Positions 16,575 to 26,354 of a stretch of 40,422 nucleotides of DNA are shown here, piece after piece. A program made the translations under genes and the position numbers. The stretch spans positions 1-40,422 of the forward strand of contig NZ_AGTR01000031.1 of the NCBI RefSeq assembly GCF_000235625.1, given 5' to 3'. The notes beneath the pieces were generated by a model, which saw only the letters and a list, made by a program, of their open reading frames with translations, searched no databases and was not told where the DNA came from. The stretch's first letter is position 1, and the number at the start of each line of letters is the position of its first letter. Origin of the DNA: Marinobacter manganoxydans MnI7-9 (lineage in GTDB: Bacteria; Pseudomonadota; Gammaproteobacteria; Pseudomonadales; Oleiphilaceae).

Positions 16575-16907
16575 ATGATTTCCTGGGAAGATTTTGAAAA
16601 AGTGGAATTAAGAGTTGGCACCATTATTGAAGTGCAGCCGTTCCCTGAAGCTAGAAAACCGGCCTACAAACTGAAAGTGGACTTTGGCCCGGAAGTGGGC
16701 GTGCGAAAGTCCAGTGCCCAGATTACGGAGCTGTATTCGAAGGAGGACCTGCTGGGCAAGCAGGTATTGGCTGTCACGAACTTCCCTCCGAAGCAGATCG
16801 GTCCGTTCGTCTCTGAGTGTCTCGTAACCGGGTTCAAAACCGAAACAGGCGTGGTAACGCTGGTAAGCCCTGATTCTGAGGTCGAGAATGGGGAACGGCT
16901 GTTTTAA
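16575..16907 (+). CDS. tRNA-binding-domain protein (CsaA/YgjH-like)
   Basis: This 110-residue protein is a single OB-fold tRNA-binding domain: [20 protein letters not shown], then [20 protein letters not shown] and [20 protein letters not shown]. It matches the CsaA/YgjH type, a small dimeric protein that binds tRNA and was described as a chaperone in Bacillus. GGAGG stands just before the ATG. It follows the DMT exporter closely. The domain call is firm; the physiological role is not. Confidence 0.87.
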   Translation: MISWEDFEKVELRVGTIIEVQPFPEARKPAYKLKVDFGPEVGVRKSSAQITELYSKEDLLGKQVLAVTNFPPKQIGPFVSECLVTGFKTETGVVTLVSPDSEVENGERLF

Positions 16908-17183
16908 TCTAAAGAGTGCGGTTCGCTGCGTTCCCGGGCTTTCTCTCCTAGAGAGTCGATCAGCGCCCTGACTCTGAGGACGTTCTGGCTCTCCAAATCC
17001 CCCTCCTGCATGAATCCTGAGCATTATCACCAGTGATGATGAGTGCAATACCGCATGGTGATTATATTTACCCTGCTTGAGCAAAGATAATTCCCTCCAC
17101 GAACCACTCCGGCGCGGGTCCGAGGTCCAACCTCACCGCGCCGGCTCGGAAGTCCCCATCACGAACGATTAAGGATCAAGCTC

Positions 17184-18359
17184 ATGGCTTATCGAATTCT
17201 TGCCGTGCTCAGCGCGGCCGTGTTTGTTCTTGCCGGCTGCGAAAGCGCAGCTCAGGGCACCGCGAGCCAGCCGGAGCCGCCTTCGGTAGAGGTGGTTGCC
17301 GCCGCCAGTGCCCGGGTTCAGCCCCAGAAAACCTACACCACCCGTATTGAAGCCCCAGAAAACGTCGAGCTGCGGCCCCGACTGTCCGGTGTGGTTGATG
17401 AGGTGCGCTTCGTAGAAGGTCAGAAGGTGAGCAAAGGCGACATCCTGTTCCAGCTGGATGACCGTCACCTGACAGCCCGAGTGGAGCAACTTAATGCCGA
17501 ACTGTCCCGCGCAAAAGCGGCCCTCTATCAGGCCAAGGCGGAAGCCGAACGGGCAGGGCGCCTGCTGCGGAGCAACGCCATTTCTGAAGAACAGGCTGAG
17601 CTGCGGGATTCCGCGCGCCAGCAGGCCGAGGCCGAGGTTTCCTCACTCAACGCCCAGCTCAAGGAGGCGGAACTGCAGCTGAGCTATGCCACGATCCGCT
17701 CGCCAATTGACGGGGTTATTTCCCGGGCAAACATTACCGCGGGAAATACCGTAACCGCGAACCAAAGCCGGTTGACCACCATCGCCTCGAATCAGAACCG
17801 GTACGCCTACTTCGATATGGATGAGGGCACCTGGTATCGATTCTTCCGCGCCCGCGATCACGCCCTGGGCTCGCCGGTGCGTATTCAGCTCACCGGAGAG
17901 CAGGACTTCCCCCACGTGGGCGAGATCGACTTCGTTGATAACACCATCGATACCAACACGGGCACCCTGCGTCTGCGCGCGGTATTGGCCGATTCCGGAG
18001 AGGCTCTGGTACCGGGTGCCTTTGCCCGTGTGAAAATTGCCGTGGCCGCAACCGAGCAGAAGATCATGGTTCCTGATCGTGCCATCGCAACCGATCTCGA
18101 CAGCCGCTTCGTGCTGACGGTCAACGAGCAGGGGGAGACGAGCTACACCCCGGTAACCGTCGGTGAGCGTTTCGGTACCTTCCGTGTGGTTGAGCAGGGC
18201 ATTGCCGAAGGCGATGTACTGGTGGCGAACGGGACGGCCAAGGTAGGTCCGGGCATGACCATCGCTCCGGTCATGCTGTCAGAGGCACCGTCCGACGTGG
18301 CCTTCACGCTTGAAGAACACGCACCAGAAGTCCAGCAGACCGCTGTCGTAAAGTTCTGA
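17184..18359 (+). CDS. RND efflux periplasmic adaptor lipoprotein (MexE/AcrA-like)
   Basis: This 391-residue membrane-fusion protein has a lipoprotein signal with lipobox LAGC (Cys 19), a lipoyl half-motif (LRPRLSGVVDEVRFVEGQKV), a long coiled-coil hairpin (about residues 98-165; Glu/Ala/Arg-rich), the second lipoyl half (LSYATIRSPIDGVISR) and the beta-barrel and membrane-proximal domains. It links the inner-membrane pump to the outer-membrane channel. AAGGA precedes ATG 17184. It is the first gene of a three-gene operon, 10 bases before the pump gene. Confidence 0.92.
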   Translation: MAYRILAVLSAAVFVLAGCESAAQGTASQPEPPSVEVVAAASARVQPQKTYTTRIEAPENVELRPRLSGVVDEVRFVEGQKVSKGDILFQLDDRHLTARVEQLNAELSRAKAALYQAKAEAERAGRLLRSNAISEEQAELRDSARQQAEAEVSSLNAQLKEAELQLSYATIRSPIDGVISRANITAGNTVTANQSRLTTIASNQNRYAYFDMDEGTWYRFFRARDHALGSPVRIQLTGEQDFPHVGEIDFVDNTIDTNTGTLRLRAVLADSGEALVPGAFARVKIAVAATEQKIMVPDRAIATDLDSRFVLTVNEQGETSYTPVTVGERFGTFRVVEQGIAEGDVLVANGTAKVGPGMTIAPVMLSEAPSDVAFTLEEHAPEVQQTAVVKF

Positions 18360-18369
18360 GGCCTGAGTG

Positions 18370-21300
18370 ATGAAATTTCCCCATTTTTTTATAGACCGGC
18401 CAATATTCGCCTCCATGCTGTCTCTGATCATTCTGATCGGGGGTGGCATCTCTCTGTTCCAGTTGCCGATCAGTGAGTATCCGGAAGTGGTCCCGCCCAC
18501 AGTGGTGGTCACGGCCAACTACCCGGGCGCAAACCCAAAGGTGATTGCAGAAACGGTCGCGTCGCCGATTGAGGATGAGATCAACGGCGTGGAAAACATG
18601 CTGTATATGTCGTCCCAGGCAACGGCCGATGGCCGCATGACCCTCACAGTAACGTTTGCGCTGGGTACTGATCTCGATAAAGCCCAGGTTCAGGTCCAGA
18701 ACCGGGTTGATATTGCGCTGCCGCGTTTGCCGGAAGAGGTGCAGCGCCTGGGAGTGGTGACTGAGAAATCATCCCCTAACCTGAGCATGGTTGTTCACGT
18801 TCATTCTTCGGATGAGAGCCGGGACATTACCTATCTGGCCAACTACGCCGAGCTGAATCTGAAAGATGAACTCTCCCGCCTTGGCGGCGTTGGTGACGTT
18901 CAGTTGTTCGGTGGCGGTGAATTTGCGGTTCGTCTCTGGCTGCAGCCGGATGAATTGGACGCCCGGAATCTCAACGCCTCGGATGTGGTGAACGCCGTGC
19001 GTGCCCAGAATCGTCAGATTGCGGCCGGTACCCTTGGCGCACAGCCGGCACCGAACGACAACCAGTTCCAGTTGATGCTGAACGTCCGCGGGCGCCTGAC
19101 CTCCTTGGATGAGTTTCGGGACATTGTTTTGAAAATTGGTGATAACGGGGCCATCACGCGGCTCTCTGACGTTGCGAGAGTCGAGCTTGGCCAGAACACT
19201 TACGCCCTTGAAGCGGGTCTCGATGGAAAGCCGGCGGTTGCCATGCCGATTTTCCAGCGCCCTGGGGCTAACGCTATCCAGCTTTCTGACGATGTTCGTT
19301 CAACCATGGCGCGGTTGTCCCAGGATTTCCCGCAGGGCGTCGAGTATGAAATTGCCTACGACCCCACCGTGTTTGTTCGCGGTTCCATCGACGCGGTTAT
19401 CACCACCTTGCTGGAGGCGATTTTACTGGTTGTGCTGGTGGTGGTGCTGTTCCTGCAAACTTGGAGGGCGTCCATTATTCCGCTCGTTGCGGTGCCTGTA
19501 TCACTGGTGGGCACCTTCGCCGTGATGCAGTGGTTGGGTGTTTCCATCAACACGCTGTCGCTGTTCGGAATGGTGCTAGCGATCGGTATCGTGGTTGATG
19601 ATGCCATCGTGGTGGTCGAAAACGTGGAGCGGAACATTCATCGGGGGCTATCGCCTCGTGAAGCCACCAAAGTGGCCATGAACGAAGTAACCGGCCCGAT
19701 CATTGCCATTGCACTGGTGTTGTGTGCGGTCTTCATTCCGACGGCCTTCATTTCTGGTCTTTCCGGTCAGTTTTACAAGCAGTTCGCATTGACCATCACG
19801 ATTTCAACCGTGATCTCCGCCTTGAACTCGCTGACCCTGTCGCCGGCGCTGTCCGCGTTGCTTCTCAAGGGCCACGACGAGAAGCCCGACCGGCTTTCCC
19901 GCGGCCTGGAAAAGGTGTTTGGTCGCTTTGTGTTCCAGCCGTTCAACCGGTTCTTTGACCGCACAGGTAATGCCTATGAAGTCCTGGTCAAGAAGCTGAT
20001 CCGCTACAGCGCCATCGTTGGCGTGGTGTATGTCGGATTGACCGTTTTCGCCGGAGGCCTGTTCAACGCGGTACCGGGTGGTTTCATTCCGCAGCAGGAC
20101 AAACAATACCTGGTCGCAGTTGCCCAGCTGCCGGATGCGGCGAGCCTTGACCGGACCGTGGACGTGGTCAACGAAATGCAGCAGATCGCGCTGGAGACCG
20201 AGGGCGTGGCAAACACCATTGCGTTCCCGGGCCTGTCCGTGAACGGCTTCACCAACAGTCCGAACAGCGGCATCGTGTTCCTGCCGCTGACCGATTTCAC
20301 CGAGCGCACGTCCCCGGAACTCAGTGCGGGTGCGATTGCAGGCAAGTTAAACGGCGCCTTTTCAAGCATCGACGAAGGGTTTGTGGCGGTGTTCCCACCA
20401 CCACCGATCCTGGGCCTGGGCACCACGGGTGGGTTCAAGCTGCAGATCGAAGATCGAAGCAGCAAAGGGTTTGAAGCCTTGTTCGATACCCTGCAAACCA
20501 CCATCAACGAAGCTCGCAAGCATCCGGCATTGACGGGTCTTTACTCCAGCTTCCGGGTTCAGGTACCCCAGTTTGACCTGGATATAGATCGGGAGCGAGC
20601 AATGCTGCTTGGCATTCCGCTGGAGTCCGTGTTCGACACACTGCAGGTGTATCTGGGGTCGGTGTACGTCAATGACGTGAACATGTTCGGCAGCACCTAT
20701 CAGGTGATTGCCCAGGCCGAGTCCGACAAGCGCCTTGATCCGGAGCACATTCTGAATCTGAAGGTTCGCAACCAGCAGGGCCAGATGATCCCGCTGTCCG
20801 CGGTGATGAGTGTCGAATCGACCATCGGCCCGGATCGTGTGATGCGGTACAACGGCTATCCAACGGCCGAGCTCAACGGGTCTCCGGCCCCGGGCTTCAG
20901 TTCGGACCAGGCTCAGGCTGCTATCGAAGAGGTTCTAGCACAGACTCTGCCCGAGGGCATGGCGTTTGAGTGGACCGAGGTGACTTATCAGCAAAAACTC
21001 GCCGGCAACACCATGGTCTATGTGTTCCCACTGGTTATCTTGCTGGTATTCATCGTGCTGGCCGCTCAGTACGAGAGTCTGCGACTGCCGTTTGCAATTA
21101 TTCTGATTGTGCCGATGACCTTGCTGTCGGCTCTGGCCGGGGTATGGGTGACCGATGGTGATAACAACATGTTCACCCAGATTGGTCTGATTGTTCTGGT
21201 GGCATTGGCGAGTAAAAACGCCATCCTGATGGTGGAGTTCGCCCGTGACCTCAATCTCCAGGGACACAGTCATTATCAGGCCATTGTCGAGGCCTGCCGT

Positions 21301-21561
21301 TTGCGTTTACGGCCGATCCTGATGACCTCGATTGCCTTCACTGCAGGTGTGGTACCGCTGGTGCTTGCGACCGGAGCGGGTGCGGAGATGCGTCACGCCA
21401 TGGGGATAGCGGTGTTCTCGGGAATGATTGGTGTCACCGTGTTCGGCTTGCTGTTCACCCCGGTGTTTTACGCGGTGATTCAGCGTGCCAAGGCCGATAC
21501 CAGGACGCCCGCCAACACCAAGGAAATACCTGAACAGATCACGGAGAATGACCATGCATAA
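18370..21561 (+). CDS. RND multidrug efflux transporter, HAE1 family (MexF-like)
   Basis: This 1063-residue inner-membrane, proton-driven pump has full length and twelve membrane helices with two large periplasmic loops. FFIDRPIFASMLSLIILIGG starts helix 1. The helix 4 proton relay is present as GIVVDDAIVVVENVER and helix 10 has ALASKNAILMVEFARD with the expected Lys. The sequence TWRASIIPLVAVPVSLVGTF and the MexF-like length place it near MexF, whose pump exports chloramphenicol, quinolones and electrophilic or quorum-sensing compounds. ATG 18370 is used; the GTG at 18367 is less likely. The end overlaps the next start. Confidence 0.93.
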   Translation: MKFPHFFIDRPIFASMLSLIILIGGGISLFQLPISEYPEVVPPTVVVTANYPGANPKVIAETVASPIEDEINGVENMLYMSSQATADGRMTLTVTFALGTDLDKAQVQVQNRVDIALPRLPEEVQRLGVVTEKSSPNLSMVVHVHSSDESRDITYLANYAELNLKDELSRLGGVGDVQLFGGGEFAVRLWLQPDELDARNLNASDVVNAVRAQNRQIAAGTLGAQPAPNDNQFQLMLNVRGRLTSLDEFRDIVLKIGDNGAITRLSDVARVELGQNTYALEAGLDGKPAVAMPIFQRPGANAIQLSDDVRSTMARLSQDFPQGVEYEIAYDPTVFVRGSIDAVITTLLEAILLVVLVVVLFLQTWRASIIPLVAVPVSLVGTFAVMQWLGVSINTLSLFGMVLAIGIVVDDAIVVVENVERNIHRGLSPREATKVAMNEVTGPIIAIALVLCAVFIPTAFISGLSGQFYKQFALTITISTVISALNSLTLSPALSALLLKGHDEKPDRLSRGLEKVFGRFVFQPFNRFFDRTGNAYEVLVKKLIRYSAIVGVVYVGLTVFAGGLFNAVPGGFIPQQDKQYLVAVAQLPDAASLDRTVDVVNEMQQIALETEGVANTIAFPGLSVNGFTNSPNSGIVFLPLTDFTERTSPELSAGAIAGKLNGAFSSIDEGFVAVFPPPPILGLGTTGGFKLQIEDRSSKGFEALFDTLQTTINEARKHPALTGLYSSFRVQVPQFDLDIDRERAMLLGIPLESVFDTLQVYLGSVYVNDVNMFGSTYQVIAQAESDKRLDPEHILNLKVRNQQGQMIPLSAVMSVESTIGPDRVMRYNGYPTAELNGSPAPGFSSDQAQAAIEEVLAQTLPEGMAFEWTEVTYQQKLAGNTMVYVFPLVILLVFIVLAAQYESLRLPFAIILIVPMTLLSALAGVWVTDGDNNMFTQIGLIVLVALASKNAILMVEFARDLNLQGHSHYQAIVEACRLRLRPILMTSIAFTAGVVPLVLATGAGAEMRHAMGIAVFSGMIGVTVFGLLFTPVFYAVIQRAKADTRTPANTKEIPEQITENDHA

Positions 21562-22957
21562 ACGGGCGGTTAGTGTCTTGCTGGGGTCTGCGCTGCTGGT
21601 TGGCTGCGCTGCAACCCCGGATTATGAGCCCCAACAGGAGGCGAACGAACGTTACCTCGACAGCCTCAGTTTCGGTGTTCAGAGCACAGACGCCACCACA
21701 GCGGAGTGGTGGAAGAGCTACGAGGATGACCAACTCAATCAACTGGTCGAGGTTGCGAAGGCCGCTAACCTCGATCTGTTGGCAACCCGGCAACGGGTCC
21801 GTCAGGCGCTTGCGGACCTGGGTGCGGACGAGAAACGGTTGCTCCCTCAGGGCGGAGTAACCGGCGAATACGAGGCGATCGATCGAAACAGTGTTCAGGA
21901 ATCCTCTGCCGTCGGTTTGGCGGGCACCTGGGAAGTGGACTTGTTTGGCCGGCTGAGAGCGCTGATCGATGCCGGTGAAGCCAATCTTGAGGTTGCTCTG
22001 AACAACCAACGAGCGGTGTTGAAAGAAGTCACCGTTGGCGTTGTCCGAGCCTATCTGGAGTGGGAAGCCGCTCGCCAGCGGGTCCAGTTGATCAAGGCGG
22101 ACATCCGGGCATTGGAAGACACTCGGGAAGTCATGGCCCTGCGCGTGGAGGAAGGCATTTCGCCGAATCTTGATCTCGCCCGCGCAGACACGCTGCTGGA
22201 ACAGCAGCGTGCCAAGCTTCCTGACGCGCGAGCCCAGCTCTATCGGGCCAAAGCGGTGCTGTCCGTGCTCGTCAATGAAGATTCCGAATCGCTGGTCCTG
22301 AAGCCTGCCTCAGGTGCACTGGCCGCCTCCTTTGGCGTGCCGGCGGCCGGGCGGGCGAACGAAGCCATGCAGTTGCGTGCGGATATCGGCGGTGCGCTCG
22401 CAGCACTGGCCCGGGATGTGGCGGTTGGCAACGCCCTTCGGGCAGAACTCTATCCCCAGTTTTCGGTCGAGGGATTTCTGGGCTTGACCAACGTGGCGGA
22501 AGTGTCCGATGGCTTTGAGGGTACCGGCAGCATCGCTCCTCGCATCTCCTGGTCTCTGTTGAGTTATCCGGTGATACTGCAACGGGTCGAAAGCCAGAAT
22601 GCAGTCTCGGAAGAAAGTTACATCCGTTATCGCCAAACCATCATTGATGCGGTCGCCAGTGCTCGGGTTGCGATCTTTGCTTACGGGCGGGCCTTGGAGG
22701 CTGATCAGGCAACGGGCAGGGCGTTTGAGGCAGCCAACGAATCGTTCACCATCGCCAGAACTATGCATCGTGAGGGTGCCATCGGCTATCTGGATTTACT
22801 GGACGCCAACCGAACCTTCATTTCCGCTCAGCAGGACCGGCTTTCCGCCAGATTGTCCTATGCGGCGGCCCAGCTTGGGGTGATTGAGGAATTCAGTGGG
22901 GTTTGGTCGTCGGAGGCGCACCGGCGAATGCTGAAGGCAACGGGTGGCGAGTCTTGA
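21554..22957 (+). CDS. Outer-membrane efflux lipoprotein (NodT/OprN-like)
   Basis: This 467-residue TolC-type channel protein has a lipobox LVGC (Cys 18), a Trp-Trp segment (AEWWKSYEDDQLNQLVEVA) and two repeats of long helices, ending with EGAIGYLDLLDANRTFISAQ. It forms the outer-membrane exit duct of the tripartite pump. ATG 21554 is chosen because ACGGAGA at 21541-21547 is well spaced. It overlaps the pump gene by 8 bases, which implies coupled translation. Confidence 0.92.
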   Translation: MHKRAVSVLLGSALLVGCAATPDYEPQQEANERYLDSLSFGVQSTDATTAEWWKSYEDDQLNQLVEVAKAANLDLLATRQRVRQALADLGADEKRLLPQGGVTGEYEAIDRNSVQESSAVGLAGTWEVDLFGRLRALIDAGEANLEVALNNQRAVLKEVTVGVVRAYLEWEAARQRVQLIKADIRALEDTREVMALRVEEGISPNLDLARADTLLEQQRAKLPDARAQLYRAKAVLSVLVNEDSESLVLKPASGALAASFGVPAAGRANEAMQLRADIGGALAALARDVAVGNALRAELYPQFSVEGFLGLTNVAEVSDGFEGTGSIAPRISWSLLSYPVILQRVESQNAVSEESYIRYRQTIIDAVASARVAIFAYGRALEADQATGRAFEAANESFTIARTMHREGAIGYLDLLDANRTFISAQQDRLSARLSYAAAQLGVIEEFSGVWSSEAHRRMLKATGGES

Positions 22958-23055
22958 GGAAGAGGGTATGGTTTAGCTGAAAAAGGGGAAGTTCCGGGCT
23001 TTAGCGGCAAGAAAGGAAATGGCGCTTTCAAAGGTCATGTTTTCTCCGCAACGAA

Positions 23056-23080
23056 AAAGGGGGCTAAAAGCCCCCTTTCT
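23056..23080. terminator. Bidirectional terminator between the efflux operon and the OYE gene
   Basis: Perfect 9-base arms AAAGGGGGC (23056-23064) and GCCCCCTTT (23070-23078) around a 5-base loop. A-rich sequence on the left and T-rich sequence on the right allow termination of both convergent transcripts. Confidence 0.88.
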
Positions 23081-23101
23081 ATACTATGCTCCGACTCAAT
23101 A

Positions 23102-24184
23102 CTATGCTTCGGCTATTTCTTCGAGGTAAGGGTAGTCAATATACCCCTCCGCTCCCTGGGTGTAAAAAGTCGAGGGATCTGCTTCATTAAGCTCGGCCCC
23201 AAGCTTCAGGCGCTCCGGAAGGTCCGGGTTGGCAATGAAGGGCACACCAAAGGCGACAGCGTCGGCCAATCCGGATTCGATGGCCTGTTCTGCTTCTTCA
23301 CCGGTGTAGCTCATGTTGAGGATCAACTTGCCCTTGAAGTGCTCGCGGACCGGGGTAATCACGTCTGCTTGCTGCTCCCCAAAAAAGTCGCTGCGCATTA
23401 AATGAACAAAGGCCAGGCCGTAGTCGTTCAGACGCTTGGCGAGCCAGGTGACCAGGCCGACCGGATCACTGTCCTTCATGCTCTGGAAACTGTTGAGCGG
23501 GCTCAGTCGAACACCGACGTTCTCGGAACCGAACACTCCGGATACGGCTTCAATCACCTCCAGCAGCAGTCGGGCGCGATTTTCGATCGGGCCACCGTAA
23601 GGGCCTTCTCGATGGTTGGAACCATCACGGAGGAACTGGTCCAGCAGGTAGCCGTTGGCGCCATGAACCTCAACACCGTCAAAGCCGGCGCGCTTGGCAT
23701 TCTCGGCGGCGGTGCGGAAACCGTCGATGATGGCCGGGATTTCGTTGTCAGCCAGTGCGCGGGGAACCGTGTAGGACTTCTTGCCTTCCGGTGTGTGCAC
23801 TTCATCGCTGGTGATGGCAATGGCGCTGGGCGCTACCGGATCCTTCCCGTTGTTTAACACCGGGTGACAGGCGCGGCCGCCGTGCCAGATCTGCAGATAA
23901 ATCTTGCCACCTTTAGCGTGTACCGCATCACTGACTTTCTTCCAGCCTTCAACTTGCGCCTCGGAATAGATGCCAGGCTCGCGCCAGAAGGCTGAATTGC
24001 CTTCGATGGCCATGGTCGCCTCGGCGATGATCAGGCCGGCAGACGCACGCTGAGCGTAATACTCAACCATCATGTCCGTGGGAACGTGATCAGCGTCGGC
24101 ACGGACGCGGGTGAGGGGGGCCATGAAGACCCGATTGGCCAATTCACTGGCGCCCATTTTCAGGGGAGTAAAAAGTGTGTTCAT
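23102..24184 (-). CDS. Old Yellow Enzyme-family flavin oxidoreductase (NemA-like)
   Basis: This 360-residue FMN-dependent TIM-barrel ene-reductase starts NTLFTPLKMGASELANRVFM. It has WHGGRACHP for flavin contact and EVHGANGYLLDQFLRDGSNH with the His/Asn pair that binds the enone substrate, followed by YGG. The family reduces electrophilic alkenes, quinones, N-ethylmaleimide and nitro-esters with NAD(P)H. ATG 24184 with GAGGATG just upstream fits the family start; a further 27 codons of open frame upstream are not used. TetR and the second RND operon are divergent from it, so the TetR may also control it. Confidence 0.92.
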   Translation of the reverse strand: MNTLFTPLKMGASELANRVFMAPLTRVRADADHVPTDMMVEYYAQRASAGLIIAEATMAIEGNSAFWREPGIYSEAQVEGWKKVSDAVHAKGGKIYLQIWHGGRACHPVLNNGKDPVAPSAIAITSDEVHTPEGKKSYTVPRALADNEIPAIIDGFRTAAENAKRAGFDGVEVHGANGYLLDQFLRDGSNHREGPYGGPIENRARLLLEVIEAVSGVFGSENVGVRLSPLNSFQSMKDSDPVGLVTWLAKRLNDYGLAFVHLMRSDFFGEQQADVITPVREHFKGKLILNMSYTGEEAEQAIESGLADAVAFGVPFIANPDLPERLKLGAELNEADPSTFYTQGAEGYIDYPYLEEIAEA

Positions 24185-24261
24185 AGCATCCTCGGGAAAT
24201 ATTGTGCAAAACCATAAACTATCCGCCCGTGGGCCGGGCGGACTAATTCGGATGAGATATA

Positions 24262-24384
24262 TCAATCATCATCCTGGCTGATGCGACAGGCTGGAATCCG
24301 CCTTCGCAAGTTTCCCTTGGGGACAGGTTCGATGATGACGTAGCCATCGCGCATCATCGTCTCGAAATCCTGCTCGATCTGCGT
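24262..24384 (-). pseudogene. Possible gene remnant upstream of the OYE gene
   Basis: A 40-codon minus-strand frame encodes IEQDFETMMRDGYVIIEPVP and then KGNLRRRIPACRISQDDD before a TGA. It looks like a natural protein end, but an in-frame TAG (24387-24385) precedes it and no ribosome binding site is seen. No family is recognised. The remaining interval up to TetR shows only the operator described next. Confidence 0.3.
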
Positions 24385-24534
24385 CTATTGCGTTCGGGAC
24401 CTGGCTAGAGCCTGTGATGGGTTTTCGTGGTCGGCTGGTTGCAAAGAGCCTGCAGACCAACCTGATTTTTGCCTGAACCCCGCGCACTTCAGTAGGGCAC
24501 CTACTTCGGTATACGCCTATATTTTCGGTTTGAA

Positions 24535-24556
24535 AATAAGTGAACGTTCATTTATT
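24535..24556. promoter_or_regulatory. Palindromic operator upstream of tetR
   Basis: A 22-base near-perfect palindrome is centred on TGAACGTTCA (24541-24550), with AATAA and TTATT flanks and one mismatched pair. It starts 56 bases before the TetR ATG, in the AT-rich promoter region. Such sites are typical of TetR autoregulation. Binding by this TetR is inferred. Confidence 0.7.
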
Positions 24557-24590
24557 TTAGGCCGACCAATTTGAAGCGTTGAGCAGACAA

Positions 24591-25175
24591 ATGCGGCAAA
24601 GAGACGACTCGAAACGAATAGCCTTCCTGGAAGCTACCGTGAGGGAAGTAGCAGATCACGGTTTTTCAGCAACCTCGGTTGGCAAGATAGTCAAGGCTGC
24701 GGGTTTGTCACCAGCCACGCTGTACATCTATTACGAAGATAAAGAACAGCTTTTATTGGCGACATTTTATTACGTCAGCGATCAGGTCATTGATGCGGCG
24801 CTGGACAGTTTTTCTCGCGGGAAAGATCTGCGTGAAGGACTGCGACGCCAGTGGCACACACTGTTCCGGATCGGCCTTGAGCGTCCGGAACTATTCCGCT
24901 ACCACGAGACGTTCACGCATTCTGCTTGGATGACTCCCGAGATCCAGGCACGAAACGAAAGCCGAGCCGCAAATCTTTTGAATGCAGTTGATCAGGGAAA
25001 GCAATCCGGGCTGATCAAACCGGTACCTTTTCCACTTCTCGAAACGTTTATGTTCCGCCCGATTTACCACCTCGTTCAACGATGCCTGCAAGGGTCGTTC
25101 GAAGGTACCGATGAGCATATCGAATTAGCGTTTAATATGGCTTGGGATGCGGTTGCCGATCGTCGGAATACCTAA
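24591..25175 (+). CDS. TetR-family transcriptional repressor of the second RND operon
   Basis: This 194-residue regulator has an N-terminal helix-turn-helix (SVGKIVKAAGLSPATLYIYY, residues about 25-44) and an all-helical ligand domain. It heads an operon with the RND adaptor (24 bases downstream) and pump, so it probably represses its own operon through the palindrome at 24535-24556. ATG 24591 is taken as the start; a TTG at 24579 would add four residues. The inducer is unknown. Confidence 0.88.
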   Translation: MRQRDDSKRIAFLEATVREVADHGFSATSVGKIVKAAGLSPATLYIYYEDKEQLLLATFYYVSDQVIDAALDSFSRGKDLREGLRRQWHTLFRIGLERPELFRYHETFTHSAWMTPEIQARNESRAANLLNAVDQGKQSGLIKPVPFPLLETFMFRPIYHLVQRCLQGSFEGTDEHIELAFNMAWDAVADRRNT

Positions 25176-25198
25176 TTTTTTCTGGAGAGTGACGCGTT

Positions 25199-26353
25199 AT
25201 GAAATTCAAGATGGTCAGTACCGCCATGCCCTTGAGAGGCCTACAAGCGCTTGCAATGCTTTCGAGCCTCCTGGTGATGGGATGTTCGGCGGAGGCGCCC
25301 CCTCTGACACAGCAAACTGTCTACCCGGTAAAGCTCATGACGCTGGAGCAGGCGCAGTCAGGCACGCTCAATCAGTATCCGGGCAGAGTCTCGGCGTCTG
25401 ACCATTCAGAACTCTCTTTCAGAGTGGGAGGAGAGCTGACGGAGCTGGCCGTTAAAGCAGGCGACACTGTGGAAAAAGGGGAGGTCGTTGCCCGCCTGGA
25501 CGATCGGGACGCAAGAACCCGCCTGGAAAACGCCCGGTCAAATTTCAATCTGGCACAGGCCACCTTCGAGCGAATGCGAATATCGTTGGAGCGCCAGGCC
25601 ATCAGTCAGGCCCGTTTCGATGAGGCCGAGGCCGAGTACCTCTCTGCCAGAGCGCAACTGGCCAGCGCGGAGGACCAACTTTCCTATACCGTTCTCAAAG
25701 CGCCATTTGATGGCGTCATTTCACGGGTGCCGGTGGATGTCTTTCAGGTTGTATCAGCGCAGCAGGCCATTGCCGAACTGCAACGGCCCGGCTCTATCGA
25801 CGTCTCGTTCCAGATGCCTGAACAACAGGTCCGCCGCCTTCAACCACAGAGATCCAGGAACGTTCGCGCCAATGGCAACACTATCGCGTGGGTACAGTTT
25901 CCCGAGCTTCCCGATAAACGCTACGCCGCGAGCTACAAAGAGCATGACAGCAATGCCTCTCAGGGGTCGCTCAGTTATGAGGTTACCGTAACGCTCCCTG
26001 AACCCGAGGACATCACAGTGCTTTCGGGGATGAGCGCGACCGTTCTGCTTGATTACGGCACATTGGCTGGAGAGAGCGCCCCGTCGTGGCTGATACCAAC
26101 CGCGGCGCTTGTAACACCTGACGCAGAACCCGGCACTAGCGTGGTTTGGCGATACGTGGCTGCTGCCGATGGTGAGAATGGCGATAACACGGGCAGCGTC
26201 GAGCCGGTGGATGTCGAGCCGGGTAAGAAAATGAACGATGGCGTGCTTGTTCGGGGAGAGCTCAGCCCGGGCGACAGAATCGTGGTTGCCGGCGCTCACC
26301 GGATGAACAGGGATCGTTCGGTCCGTCCCTGGGAAAAAGAGGGCGGGCTCTGA
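25199..26353 (+). CDS. RND efflux periplasmic adaptor lipoprotein
   Basis: This 384-residue membrane-fusion protein has lipobox VMGC (Cys 29), the first lipoyl half (LSFRVGGELTELAVKAGDTV), a coiled-coil hairpin (about residues 100-155) and the second half (LSYTVLKAPFDGVISRVPVD). A beta-barrel follows. GGAGAG precedes the ATG. It lies directly before the pump gene (one base between stop and start). Its sequence differs clearly from the adaptor at 17184, so this is a separate system and not a recent duplication. Confidence 0.9.
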   Translation: MKFKMVSTAMPLRGLQALAMLSSLLVMGCSAEAPPLTQQTVYPVKLMTLEQAQSGTLNQYPGRVSASDHSELSFRVGGELTELAVKAGDTVEKGEVVARLDDRDARTRLENARSNFNLAQATFERMRISLERQAISQARFDEAEAEYLSARAQLASAEDQLSYTVLKAPFDGVISRVPVDVFQVVSAQQAIAELQRPGSIDVSFQMPEQQVRRLQPQRSRNVRANGNTIAWVQFPELPDKRYAASYKEHDSNASQGSLSYEVTVTLPEPEDITVLSGMSATVLLDYGTLAGESAPSWLIPTAALVTPDAEPGTSVVWRYVAAADGENGDNTGSVEPVDVEPGKKMNDGVLVRGELSPGDRIVVAGAHRMNRDRSVRPWEKEGGL

Positions 26354-26354
26354 G

